DNA from: Prunella strophiata
Lineage: Eukaryota; Chordata; Aves; Passeriformes; Prunellidae
DNA: 64,000 bases
Assembly (NCBI GenBank): GCA_036583965.1
Contig: JAZBQD010000025.1
Location: forward strand, 13,599,145 to 13,663,144
Reading direction: 5' to 3'
Part shown: in pieces, positions 11,466 through 23,309 of the stretch
How positions within the stretch are numbered: position 1 is the stretch's first letter
Layout: each line of letters begins with the position of its first letter
Position numbers and translations under genes: made by a program
The notes under the pieces: generated by a model
The model's input: the letters and a program-made list of their open reading frames with translations, nothing else
Told to the model about the DNA's origin: nothing
Database searches by the model: none

Positions 11466-14400
11466 GCTTTGGCATGTATAATAATAGTTGAGACCAGCTG
11501 TTAGCTTTCACCTTCCAGTTACAGGCACAAGGGGTTTTTTTCTTCCATATAAGTCCTAATGACAACACAAACTGAAACCATCCAAACATCACTTCACACA
11601 GGCTGCAGAAATAAAACCAGTGCTCCATGAACTCCTCTTCCCTGCTCCCAGCTAAGCAGCAGGGAGCTGCCCAAGACCAGCCCTTGAGGAAAAAAAGCCT
11701 TTCTGAAGGATCAGACTCATGCCCTTGCAAGGAGCCCATCAGCAGAAGCACCTGTGGCCTATTGGCTGGTCACAGGTCCCATTTCTGCTGTTTGCTCCTC
11801 ATGTCACTCCCAGGGGTGTCTCCATCCCATGAAGCCTGTGCTGTATCCAGACCCCTGCCAGGGTTCTGGCAATGGGCAGTGGTCTCCACGGAAATGCAGC
11901 CTTCCCCCACAGCACATGGGACCCCCTTTTGCCTCCTATCTGCCAGGCTACACCTCTCTGATGCCCACCAATCCACCCACAAGTGACAAAGCTCCACACA
12001 GTTGGCAGCCAGCCTGTTGTCAGCAGAGTGGGCTCCCCCCACCTCTCTGTTAGAGGGTCCTTCTCCCACCAGGCTGGGGGACTTGGCACTAAGTGTCTTT
12101 CTGTGTGCACAGCAGACATTATAGACCAGTTGCACCATGTGGGGTGCTGTCCTTGTCTGTCTCCAAATGGAGACAGTGGCACTGTGGCATTCTCTGGACA
12201 GCAGGCTACACAAGCTGCTATAGGCAGTGCTCTCTGTGCCTCAGATCTCCATCCAGCTCCTCAGTCTGTAGTATCCAGAGCCCCTCCCTCCCCCAAAAGA
12301 ATTTCAAACAGGCTAATTCGTGTTCAAAGCATCTTCAGCATTTGGGGGGTCCAGCTCAGTGCAGGTAGTGACAGCTCCTTTTCAGGGAAGCAGAAGGGAA
12401 CTGGAACTGCCAGCCCAGGTTGGGAGGAGACACCTGCGCAGAGCTGTCAAGCAGCCAGAGTGGAGGCACCATAGGGGTCCAGTAACTGCCCATTCCAGAT
12501 GAAGATTCTGCTGTTTGGATCCACGTGTCCAGCTCCAGGAAAAGGCAAAGAGCTTTGAATGCATCACAAGTTATCAGCAATAAGAAGTTTTACATGGGGG
12601 TATAGAGAATAAAAACATACTACAAGCTGCTTAAATGCCACTGCAAAAGGGAGCATGGCATAAGAGTCTAACTCAACACCTCTGTCTGTATCCTGATCCA
12701 CACATGCTGCTTGGAAGGTCATCAAGAGCCAGGCTTCTGCACAGAGAAACATTTTACATCTGTCAGAGGCTGCCGGGGTGCTAGCCATGAATCAGCACAG
12801 GAGAGTGTCTGGTCACCTGATTTACACAAAGGTAGAACTGAATTGGAGCTTGAATAATACAGGTCAAACAAAGAACATAGTTGGGGATTACACAGCAGGA
12901 AAATCTGACAAAAGGACTTATTTGTTCTGGAAAAAAGCCATTTACACAGGGCACCATACTTTGTCAATGTAAAGCAATCCTTGCTGATCTGTCTCTACGC
13001 AGGCCCATGCTAAAAGTCAGCAGCTCAAGTGGAGAAAGAATGTGCTCCATCAGCACTTGGGGCTTGAGCTGTGTTCCTGCTCTGCAGAGCAAGGCCAGGA
13101 CCATGGCACCCAGGTGTGGCCAACACAATTAACTGTTCTAGCATAGCAGGAGAGTCAGTCAGAGAAGAACCACCCTGTTCCTTGACTTTGCTATGGAGTT
13201 GATTTATCCCCTGAAGCAACTGTGCTCTCAGGGTTCAAACATTTAACTCATCATAAGGAGTCACCACTCACAAAACCTGGGCAGAGACAGAGCATGGAGC
13301 AGGTGTGAAGCATTGCCAGAACCAAAAAGTGCATGAGCTGTTCAGGATGAACAGCTGCATGTAGGAGAGAAAAGGAGAGGAAGTTTTTACTGTGTCAAGA
13401 AAGCAGGTGTTGTACAAGAGCTTGAGCAGGATAGCTTTGCTGATCTAGATGTCTGCATTTACCTACAGAGAAGGAAAATGCACAAAAAACCAAACGAGGC
13501 TCTAGAGTAACAAAAATGTGTTTAAGGGCCCCATAAGCCTTCCTGCCTCTACTCCTGCCAGAGCTAGAGCAGCAGGCACAGGGATGCACAAGTTCAGATG
13601 GCAGTGCCACAGGCTGGTACTGAGCCTCTGCCTGAAAGGCTTTCACAAACCAAGGCGAGTGAAAAGACAGCATGTACAAATACTGACAAAGATGTACAAA
13701 AGGACTATCAAAAGAGATGCTGGCAACTGGCAGAGATGAGGGGAAGGTGCTGCTGGACTGGTCCCTTGGAAGCACCAGCACCTTGCCCACTTCTTCCATT
13801 CCAGGATGTGCCTGAGGCAGCAGGAGTGTACACAGAAACCTCCCATCCAGGAGTACCCAAGGCTGCACACTGCTCAACTTGACTGAAAGAGATGAGTAGC
13901 AACAATACTGCCTCATCCTTCCTTGTTCCTGTACACTGAACTGGCACACTGTATGGTTTAAAGCTTAGGCATTCAAGGCATGTTGATGTATTCAAATGTT
14001 TCTGCCATGCAAATAAGACTCTATATAATTCATTCTAGGCAGCTGTAACCTAAATTGACAGCTGAGGGAGCCTGCCACAACCATGACAAACACAGATAAC
14101 CTTTGAGGGCAATACCCCAATAGTCAGCCCTGGATGGATGGAGAAAGCCCTCCTGGGCACTCAGGTCAATTAAACTGGAATTCACCACATGGGTTTGGAC
14201 TTATTGAGCAAGTCAGCGTTGGCACTTTGATTTCTCTCCCTAAAAAAGAATTGCTGAAGGAAAAATAAAATCAACAAAGAATGCCATCTGAAGCAAAGTC
14301 TCAGAGTCTTCTTTGAGAGGAGCTCTTTGAGGGCGTGTTTTTCCCAAGGAAGAACAGCTGCCCAAGAAGCACACACAGCCCAAGGTGCTGCCCTGTGCAG

Positions 14401-14700
14401 CCCCCACAAGCAGACACTGCAGTCCCCAGATCGGCTGCTCTGCTCTTCCGTCTCTGAAATTCTTAAAGAGCCTCACACCTGGCTTTGACCTGTCACCTGC
14501 CCTCACTGCTTACCCAGTGCCCACTCCATCACCAAGACCAGGGCAGCTCTGCACTGTTTCTCCAGACGTCTCATTTTGAAGCTGCCCACCCTGCCACAGC
14601 TGCCCCTCTGGAGCCCTGCACTCAGGCCTTGCCAGGCTGATGACAGAACCATCCTACATGCATATCCATTTGTGGGCAATAAGGCCAGGAGGGACCTTGA
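11466..14700. other. Ordinary non-coding DNA, no gene seen
   Basis: Unique-looking sequence. Overlapping open frames of up to about 184 codons occur on both strands (for example minus 13395-13949) without recognisable domains. No repeat family was identified. Confidence 0.5.
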
Positions 14701-15265
14701 TGATAGAAACATAGAATGGCTTGGGTTGGAAGGACCTTAAAGCTCAACTAGTTCCAATCCCTATTGGGGCAGGGAACCTTCTATTAAACCAAGTTACTCC
14801 AAGCCCCATCCAACCTGACCTTGAACACTGAGAGGAATCCATACCCGCAGCTGCTCTGGCCAACAGCTGCAGCTTTTCTTCTCTCATGGGGAAGATTTTC
14901 TTCCTAATATCTAATCTAAACCTACTCTCTGACAGTTTGAAGCCACTCCCTCTGGTCCTGTTACTACATGCTCTTGTAATAAGTCTCTCTTCATCTTTTA
15001 TGTCAACTCCCTTCAGGTCCTGAAAGGCCACAATTAAGTCATCCCAAAGCCTTCTCTTTTCCAAACTGAACAACCCCAATTCAGCCTATCCTTATAGGTG
15101 AGGTGATTTATCCCTTGCCTCGTTGGCCTCCTCTGGACTTGCTCCAACAGCTCCATGTCCTTCCTGTGCTGGGTCCCAGAGCTGGATGCAGCACTACAGG
15201 CGAGGTCTCACCTGAGCAGGACAGAGAGGTGATGACCACCCAGGATGACCTCGTGCCCAGCACAA
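14701..15265 (-). mobile_element. CR1 LINE, 5'-truncated 3' end with reverse-transcriptase tail
   Basis: CR1 is the dominant avian non-LTR retrotransposon. On the minus strand the copy ends in the family's typical ATTCTATG-type terminus, seen on the plus strand as ACATAGAATGG followed by GGTTGGAAGGACCTTAAAG. Inside lies an uninterrupted frame of about 111 codons (plus coordinates 14744-15079). It holds the hallmark C-terminal blocks GLFSLEKRRLWDDL, SNRTRGSGFKL and FRLDIRKKIFPMR of the CR1 ORF2 protein. Upstream of this block a stop precedes the frame and the copy decays by about 15.24 kb, so it is a dead-on-arrival 5'-truncated insertion. CR1 does not normally leave target-site duplications and none is obvious. 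Confidence 0.93.
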
Positions 15266-15364
15266 GCCTTCAGACTACTCTGGATTAACTCCAGTTTGAG
15301 CAATCAGAAGGTTCTTTTAGAAAGAAAACTTTTGATCTTCACAGCCAGCATTTCTAATGAGAAA

Positions 15365-15480
15365 GAGACCTGAGGTCCATTGTTCCAGTGCTTAATTACA
15401 TTCAGTTTCCACTGTGTAGCTTCTCTCTAATCTAAACTTATCTGTGTTCAGCTGCATCTAGTTAGAGAGACCTTTGTCCT
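15365..15480 (-). mobile_element. Probable older CR1 scrap
   Basis: The plus strand shows GGTCCATTGTTCCAGTGCTT, an ATTACATTC segment, then TTCTCTCTAATCTAAACTTA. In that order and orientation these parallel the 'ccattgttccagtgcttaat...ttcctaatatctaacctaaac' part of CR1 3' regions in reverse complement. It is much more degraded than the copy just upstream and repeats a region that copy already contains, so it is a separate, older insertion rather than its continuation. Identification is by eye. Confidence 0.45.
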
Positions 15481-15880
15481 CCAGACACAGTGTCTGCTAC
15501 CTGAGCTCTGTCCCCAAAGTAGGGGCTGAAGGAAACTGCTTCCACAGCCTGTCTTTGACAAGGAATAAGAGATCCTTTCCTGCAGGCTCCCACCCCACAG
15601 CATGAATTCATTCTCCATAATCTTATGGCTCTTCCCAACTCTTCTCTTGGACATCAACTTCCACCTCAGCACAGCCAGCAGACCCAGGGACTCTGCTCCA
15701 GCCACACCAGCCACAGGTAAACTTCAGCTTCAATCTATTCTGTCCTGAGTCCATGAGGAGATGACCACTTAGATTTTATTGTGTTCATACAAAATAAACA
15801 AGTTGAGTCCTAACACCCCCCAGCTCTCCCTTCAAAGCTACCTGGAAGGTCTGGTTCTGGGACCATATCCTCGCTGCAGA
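15481..15880. other. Ordinary non-coding DNA, no gene seen
   Basis: No repeat, exon or strong motif was recognised. Confidence 0.5.
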
Positions 15881-15910
15881 AGGGTTAACAAGGTTAACAA
15901 AGGGTTAACA
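15881..15910. repeat. Three tandem GGTTAACA units
   Basis: GGTTAACA occurs three times within 30 bases, with the palindromic core GTTAAC at 15884-15889, 15893-15898 and 15904-15909. GTTAAC resembles an HNF1 half-site doubled and is also a simple slippage product. The near 10-bp spacing would place the three cores on one face of the helix. Function is speculative. Confidence 0.8.
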
Positions 15911-18900
15911 GCTGCTTTTCCTTGGGAAAAACAAGGGCTAGCACAGAACTTCTGGACGCAACTCAAAACTGAGTACTTGTCAACTATGGGTTTGGAAACA
16001 TGGGGTCATTTTAGCTCTGATAGCATGGGACCTCCAGGCACATGACTCCAAGCAAAATATCCTGTGTAAACCTGGTCTTTTGTCCTCTTTCCATAGATTC
16101 ACATGGAGCTATCCTCCTCCTCCATCACACATTTTCCACAGCAAACATCAGCCATCTCCCTACCTCCTACCCTACACACCAGGACACCCAGCACCACTGA
16201 CCCAAGAGCACTTCTGTTGAGATGGACTTCCACCATCTTTGCCTCCCAATCCCTTCCAACAGCTTTCTGGCTAGAAGTTTTCCAATGTAACTTTTCAGTT
16301 AACTTTCCCAGCAGGTCCCAGACACAACAAATGGTTGCAATGGACTCTCATAAAGCAACAATTCTAAGTCTTCTTGTGTATTCGCCCTGCTCCTGGCATT
16401 GATACACAGCAATTAAATAACCTTGTTAATGTATCTTTTCAAACTTCTTACTGCACAGACAGGAACGCCTCGAGATCCTATCACCCCGGCCCAGAGATTT
16501 GTAAGCACAGGCAGCAACTTAGATAAGATAGACCAACTGGTGCATGAAATCATACCAAAGCTCTCCCTAGCTGGCTCACAACAGGAAATGCAGCCTTTGG
16601 GGTAAAAACTGCTGCTTCAGAGAGAACCTCTGCCCCTGGCCACATCTTTTTGAGAACCAGAGTTCCTTTCTAATCAAATTGTCATGCCAATGCCTGTCTT
16701 TACTATCAGTGCAATTAACCCCCTCACACATAAAATACAAATGATTGAAACATTTCTCCTCTCCAGCCTCTGTGAGACTCACACATCAGATAGAAGTGGT
16801 GCTGGTCCACCCCTGTTGTTGGGAGCTTCTGTGGCTTCTCCTGCCTCCAGCAGCATAGTCCTCCTGCATTCACCTCCTCTCAGTGTGCACTAAGCACCAG
16901 CACTAACCCCATCTCTCTGTGCTCCTCTTGTCTCATGGAAGAAAGAACAGGAAAAAAAAAAACCCTGAAGCCCACAGGACCTCACAAACAACTGGTCCCC
17001 TGCTCCTGTAAGAAAGGCATGTCCCACACACTTCATGCCCCTGCTGCCACAATGTGAAGCAAATCAGATCTGCCCAGTGAGAGCTGTTTGTCTCCAGGTG
17101 ACACCTGCCTGGAGGTCAGCCACACTGTCAGTGGTCAGTGCTGGCATCTGGAAAAGAAGACACACCAAATACTGGAGCTTTTCCCTGCACCTAGCAACAG
17201 TGCCCAGTGCTGAGGGAGCCAGCCCTCAGCTCTGCAAGAAGCACTGGGAGGGACAAGCTCTCAGGCTAATTCACATGAAATATAAAACACTTCACATGGA
17301 ATGAAAAAACACTTTATACATTAAATTCCTAACACTGTGGCAGCCATTTCCTACACACAAAACAAATGCAGTATTGGTTGTTCTTTCAGCCAGTCTTTTC
17401 CTGCCATAAAAAGGGCTCTGAAGTGCTCTTCAGCATCCACAGTACTGCTAAACTATTGGTGACTGCATCCCCTCCCTAGGGACACTTCAGTGGAGGGCCC
17501 TGGCCAGGCTGTGCTGAGATGCTGTTCCCAGGGGCACTTTGTCTCCTGAGCCTCCACAGCTGCTCCTGGCCCTGGCAAGCCCCAGTCAGCAGAGCCCTGG
17601 CACATCAATGCAGTGTCCAGGGAGGGCCACAGCCAGGCAGGTGCAGGGGGCTGCTGGCTCTATGAGCAGGTGGACACAAGGGCACATCTGCAGGAGGCAG
17701 CTGCCTTGTAAAGCCCTAAGAGCTGCTGGAGTATCATTTGTAGTCAGTACTGGTAATGTATTGAGAGGATAAAAAGCCTTTTCCTCACACACACACTGGC
17801 AGCACTCACAGACCCTGCACCAGGCTCACTGCTGCAGAACAGCTTTCCCAACAATCCAGCCCCACCACCACCTCCAGCTTCCCCTGCTCACAGCCACTGA
17901 CAGACCACTGTGCAGGTCTCCAAGGAGCAGGCACTCCCTGCCCATCAGCAGCTTCCAGACAGGAATATCAGAGGCTGCAGTCCAGTGCAGTGAGCTGACA
18001 TCATGTGCCTGATGTTGCCAAACATGGATGAGCTGTTGCTAGAACAATCAATTTTTAAATATCTCTGTGCTTGTTACCCTGAGTCTGCAGTAACTATAGT
18101 AACATGCTCTGGGGCTCCTCTTCAAAGGCACCACAGCTGTGCCTGGGGCTAGGGGTTTCTGGGGGCTGGGAAGGCTGATGCCTCCTGGGCTATGTCCCAG
18201 GATGCTCTGTGGGTCACCCTGGAGCATCCCATCCGTTCTGTTCTGGCAGCACCTGTCCAGGAACTGGCAGAAGGACTCTGCAGACACCAGGCAGCTCTGG
18301 CCTCTCTGACCACTGAGGAAACATTCCTGTCAGCACTGCCAGGGTCTGCCCCAATACTTTGGGAACAGGAATCCTCTGGAAGGGGCCACAATGCCCACAA
18401 GGCTTTTGCAGGGCTCTTTCAGGGGGGTCCAGCATGGTCCTGCAAGGCAGATTCCTCTGGCACCTGTGTCTGTTGGCAACAACTGGAAGAGTCCCTACCT
18501 CAGAGTGGTACTTACTGGCAGGTGCTCTACGAGTGCTCCCCACCCTAAACAGTTCTGTCTTCAGCACTGGTGCTCACAGGGAGACCATGCATGCCATAAA
18601 GAGTAATGAAGAGGAAACCAGACTTAGCTTGTTTGCTGAGCTGAGTTAAAGGATCAAGCAATAAATACTAGGCTCAGAAGTAGGAAAAGGCAGAACAATG
18701 ATGTGCACTGCCAGTACTGGACAGTCCAGTGGCTGCTAGCTGACCTCTGGGCTCCCTCAGCATGCAGAGTGTTGCCATATCCAGCACCAGTGCCACAGAT
18801 CTCTTTCCAGAGTGGGTGCAGAGACACAGCTCTTGTCCAGGGTCAGTGCAGTTCAGGGGTGATCCCATCCTCACCTCTCTGCATGCACACAGCCTGGTCC

Positions 18901-18971
18901 AGAGTGCAGCATCCCACCACTTGCAGTAGGATGGCATCTCCTTGGCAGTCTGCTAGTGGGCTCTGAGACAC
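15911..18971. other. Ordinary non-coding DNA, no gene seen
   Basis: Three kilobases of unique-looking sequence, CpG-poor, with a short A run near 16953. Open frames at 18.05-18.65 kb overlap on both strands and show no domain. No repeat family was identified. Confidence 0.5.
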
Positions 18972-18977
18972 CTACCC

Positions 18978-19288
18978 TGTTGTTAGAGACACAGACAAGG
19001 TCACCAATTGAGTTAGCAAGTCCTGAGATGTTATCTTATTGCAAAAAGTCTCATACCTTCTGTTATGGGTAGGTCCTCACAAAGCTGACACCTTCCCTCT
19101 GCACCACAGCACTGCTGCCTGACTGCTATTCTTCTCTTGCCTTACTAGACCACCCCTTTTATACCACTTAGTCTTATTAAATATATCTGGGGCCTATTAA
19201 CGGTAGGCTTGGTCCTAATCTTTGGTAGTTAATCCAGCTGCAGCTCCTTAGGGGTGAAATTGCCTTTAACACTATCTATCCTCCCACA
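18978..19288 (-). mobile_element. Solo LTR of an endogenous retrovirus, 311 bp, ERVK-like
   Basis: Read on the minus strand, the element begins TGTGGGAGG and ends CTAACAACA, so it has the 5'-TG...CA-3' termini of retroviral LTRs. It is flanked by a perfect 6-bp direct repeat, CTACCC, at 18972-18977 and 19289-19294. Internally it has a TATAAAA box (plus coordinates 19157-19163) and, about 117 bases downstream on the minus strand, an AATAAGA polyadenylation-like signal (19034-19040), which defines U3-R-U5 order. The 6-bp duplication and short length fit class II (beta/alpha-like, ERVK) elements. No gag, pol or env adjoins it, so it is a solo LTR left by recombination between the two LTRs of a provirus. 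The family name cannot be given without a repeat-library search. Confidence 0.85.
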
Positions 19289-19294
19289 CTACCC

Positions 19295-20160
19295 CACGTA
19301 GGGAACACCTCATGCTGTGGTCTGGGCTGTCTGGGATGTTTATCTTACTTTTCTCCTTACCTCTATGCTGCTCAGTAAAAATGCAAACGAAGTGTTGTCA
19401 CTCTGATCACTCTTCCTGCAATGCAAATGCCATGTATTCCCTCTGTACCTGCTGCTTCCCACATTGAGGGGGTGGAGAACAAGGAGGGAGGTGGGTTGGC
19501 TGAATTGCACCTTAATTAGGCTCCTCCCCAGACAACCCGCACTGTGAGTTTTTCAAAATCCTATCAATTGCCTAATATCAATTATTCAATCATTCTGCTA
19601 ATCTAAAGGCTTCCAGAAGTCTTCTAGCTTTGTAGGAAAGCTGAACATGAAGTATCAATAATTGACAGCCTTCCCATCAGAGGATTAACTCCCAGAAAAT
19701 ATCCCTTTGGAGCACAAGTAGAGCATGCAGTGCTCCCTGGGGAGGTATTACCTTCCCTAGTCAAAGTGCTTTTGGAGAGGTGTCATCACACCAAATTCCA
19801 TCACTGCATTTTATAAATCCTATCCTATTAGATGCATTTATCCTGTAAACAACTTTGCAGTATAATTCCTAGTTTTTCTTCCCTGACATAACTGAGGTCC
19901 ATATAACCAAGGTACATGAGGGATTAACACAGCGAGCACAATGGACAATCACATTTGCAGGTAATTTCTGGAGTGTCCCATGGGACTGGACTCTCTGCAT
20001 GCACACAGTGGATCAAGAGGGGTCACCTCCTCTGCATACAGTGGAAGCTGAGAGGGGGTAGTCCGTGTCACACCTCAGGGTAACTGCATGCTTTGCCAGC
20101 CTCTGTTCATCGCCCCCAGCCCCAAACCAGACAGCTGCATCTTCCATCTGATCAGAGTGG
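19295..20160. other. AT-richer non-coding DNA, no gene seen
   Basis: Contains ACCTTAATTAGGC near 19510-19522 and a run of AT-rich CAATTG/CAATTATT motifs at 19563-19592 that might be regulatory. A GCATGCACACAG word at 19997-20008 echoes one at 18881-18892. No repeat family or exon was recognised. Confidence 0.4.
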
Positions 20161-20184
20161 GGTCACATTGTGACCTTCTCCCAT

Positions 20185-20650
20185 AGCCCGGGTTTTCCCT
20201 GCACGACCTTTTCCCTCTCCCATGCCTCGCTGGCATCCAGCTCCCAGAGGGCACGTTCCCTGCAGCCATCAGTCAGACTGGCATGATCTCCGGGCAGTTT
20301 GCTGCGGGGGCCGCCCTGGGCAGGTGCCTTCCCGGCACACGGCGTGTGGCAGCAAGAGGCTGAGGATGGTGGTTTTCCCTGGCAGCTCTGGAAGCATTCG
20401 CTACAGAGGCTGCAGAAAGCCGCGAGCTTGCCAGCACCACGCAGAGCGTTTGGATGCCTCCTACAGGCAGGAGGGGCACAGAGAGTTAATTAAAATGCAC
20501 TGAGCAAGTGTAAAGTTTCATTACAAGACACAAAGGTAGGCTGAGTTCCTCCTCCAGCAGACACATCTGCATAATTCGGCCCGGCCCTGCAGCTGCTGCT
20601 GCTGCTGTGCTCACTGCTGCTGCAGACACTGTTTTCATCTGTTTTATTGA
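20185..20650. promoter_or_regulatory. CpG-dense patch followed by regulatory-looking block
   Basis: About 14 CpGs lie between 20188 and 20448, against a CpG-poor background. They are followed by GTTAATTAAAATGC at 20486-20499, a CATAATTC segment, and CTG-rich sequence (five CTG units at about 20593-20607 and more from 20614). The pairing of a CpG patch with a TTAATTAA site resembles CpG-bearing developmental enhancers or the edge of a non-coding transcript's promoter. No TATA box or exon pair was identified. Conservation is untested. Confidence 0.35.
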
Positions 20651-21543
20651 GTAAACACTACCCCAGGTTGGAGCTGCATAACCAGTCTTGCTGCGTAGTA
20701 ATGCCTTTGCTTTCTTCCTACAATTCTAACATAAAAGTGACCATCCTGCAGAGAGGCATGCCCATCCTTTGCCACTGCCTTTCGCTGGCATCTGGCACAG
20801 GGGACTGAGCATCCCCATGTACAGTCTGCACATTGGCTGCTGGCATGACTGAGCCCAGGACACCTTCAAAAATTCTGGTGGTTGCTGGGGTTGCAGCAGA
20901 CTGGAGACCATCCAGGGTCAGCAGTCCCACTGCAGTGCATTTTCCTAGGAAAACATCCACAAAAGTATTGCTGGTTCCCTGGCTGAAGCCCAGCTCAGCC
21001 TGCAATGTTTGCAGTATGAATATACTGTACATGTGAACGGCAGATTTGTTCCACATATTTTCCTCGAAGACTGTATGTCTTTCCCTTTTTTTTAAAATAA
21101 TGTCAGTCATAAATGTCATGTGTTGGAGCCCAGATCTCATTATTGTGAGCAGAGAAATGTATGCCAGGCAATAAATTCTTTTGTTGGAAATAACCCTGGT
21201 GACTAGAGAAATTTATGAATTTATTACTCTTTGTAGGAGCCTTTCCTCCTATGACTTAAAGAGAGATCTATCATCCTACAGGAGACCTTGCTGGTTCTCT
21301 AGAAACCTTTGTACAGTTTTATGTCGCATTCCCTGCCTTCCTGTCCTAAGGATTCATTCACATGCATGGCTCATTATAAACAAGCCTCCCGGGCTGGGAC
21401 CACTCCCACGTGGCCCAGTGGCCACAGCCTTGGTGGACAGAGTGTCACCAGCGCTCTTCCTCAGCAGCCACAGCCACCACCAGGCGTGGTGGCACTGGGT
21501 GGCCATCTGGGCCCTGCAGCGTGGGGCTGGTGGCTCCTGGGGA

Positions 21544-21578
21544 CCAGCCCTGCCAGCCCAGCCCTGCCAGCCCAGCCA
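21544..21578. repeat. Tandem repeat, 14-bp unit, about 2.4 copies
   Basis: The unit CAGCCCTGCCAGCC occurs twice in full and once in part. It is GC-rich and pyrimidine-biased, and probably a slippage product. The surrounding plus-strand frame is chance. Confidence 0.85.
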
Positions 21579-22162
21579 CAGGCCCCTTCTCAAGCCCCAG
21601 CACTCGATACTCTGCCAGCTGCATGGCAAATAAATGGCTGAGGGGCGAGATGGGGCTGGCGACTGAGGAAGATCAGAGGAGTAAATGGCATCAGTTCAGC
21701 TCCAGACAGCGCATCAGGGACCCTGCTGCCAGCTGCAGAACATCCAGAGTGCAGGGATGGGTGCGCGATCACCTCCTGACAGAGCCACTACAAAATTACA
21801 CCTTGTTATCTCACTGTCAATTATATTTTCATGTAGGTCTGAAATACTTTGAATACAAACCTTTTCTGTAAGATTACAAATCACTCAAGCACTTCTGCAA
21901 TTTGGATGGCAGGGGGTCAATTATTTGGACATGGGTTTGAATATAATGGTCTGCAACAGATTGTAAAGTTTCTCTGTTAGTGAAGCAATTATGAACACTG
22001 AATCCGACCTACAGCTGGAGGGTGGTGGAATGGGGCCATCTGGACATGGAGACAAGCACAGCTGTGAGGGGACTCCCTCACCCAGTGCTTTAGGTACTGG
22101 GGGATGTGTGTGGCCTCCACAGAGCCTGCTGGGGCAGAGAATACATGGTGTAAGAGACAGTC

Positions 22163-22281
22163 CAATAACAAAAATAAATACAAATACAAATGTAAAAATA
22201 AGAAAGAGAAGTGTCAGGTTTGGGGTTTGGGTTTTTTTTTTGTTTTTTTTTTTTTTTTGGTTTTTTTGGTTTTTTTTTTTC
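22163..22281. repeat. A-rich tract followed by T-rich tract
   Basis: An A-rich segment with repeated AAATAC-like units (about 22168-22208) is followed after a dozen bases by a T-rich tract broken only by GG and GGG (about 22218-22280). The two arms could pair imperfectly into a long hairpin. The T-rich tract is compositionally the reverse complement of the tract at 2712-2890 (A runs broken by CC). Apparent Phe- or Lys-rich frames here are artefacts. Confidence 0.85.
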
Positions 22282-23309
22282 CCAAGAAAGAAGTTCAAAC
22301 TTCACTTCCATGTGATTACTGTTTATTCCAGAAGACCATATCACTTCATTCATTTAACAATTCAAAACATGTTATTTTCAAAAATCCTTAAAAGCTTTCA
22401 CAAACAGACTCTCATCCAGCCAAAATCCAGCTGGCAAAGCTCCTGGGTGTGAGGATAGACTAATTTATCACTTCTCAGCAATGAATATTAGAGTTTATTT
22501 TGTTGAAAAGGAAAACCAATCAGGGTTTTGACCATCCAAAGTGGCAATCACTGCTGCTAAACACAGAACCCAGAGTGCCTGCCATGAAAGACTCCAGAAA
22601 CAACGTCCATAAGAGCACATTCCCAGCACCAGGCTCTGCTTCTGGGACAATATTTGCACCATTCCTGGGCTGTCTCCCAGTTTATCAGCTAGTTTATCAG
22701 TTCCAGGCTCCTGTCCTGCTCCCCACCACCAGGGCATCATGTCACCTGTTCTCCTCTAGTGGCACACGGACCCACCAGTGCTGTGCTTCTCTGCAGCATT
22801 TCTCCACTTGTGTGACACCCATGCCCCAGCCCAGCATGGCTGAAGCCTTGTCACAGCCAGGCACAACCACCTGCAATGACAGAGCTGCCTGTTCCACACC
22901 CAGCCACACACCTCAGAGCTACAGCTTTGATTTCCTGCTTTTTTCCATCCTTTCATAAAAAATGGATGTTGAATGAAAGGTTTTACACAGCAAACAGAAC
23001 TGAGATTTAGGGCTACAAATGTCAGATTTCACAACACTCTGCCCATAAAACTAAAAGTCACATCACCAGTACCATGAACCAGGGGATGGGACCACAGATT
23101 TCCCAAAAGTAAATGAAAATGACATCTGAAGTTATTTTTCTCCTACTCTTAAAAATCAGCCTAACAGGAACATCAAAGTAATCCATGAGCCTGGTCATTC
23201 CTGTAACACATTGGCATAAATCAAATACAAAACCATGGTTGAGCCGGGTAGAAAATCATCTTCCAGAGACATCCAACTGAGCTCAGCAAAGGAGAACAGG
23301 CTGACACAA
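22282..23309. other. Ordinary non-coding DNA, no gene seen
   Basis: Unique-looking sequence with chance open frames. No repeat family was recognised. Confidence 0.5.

Noticed and set aside
20593..20630. CTG-rich repeat
   Set aside because: Five units and a short interrupted extension, well below unstable triplet-repeat lengths; ordinary.
22090..22452. Frames with Phe-rich or Lys-rich stretches
   Set aside because: Caused by the adjoining A-rich and T-rich tracts.
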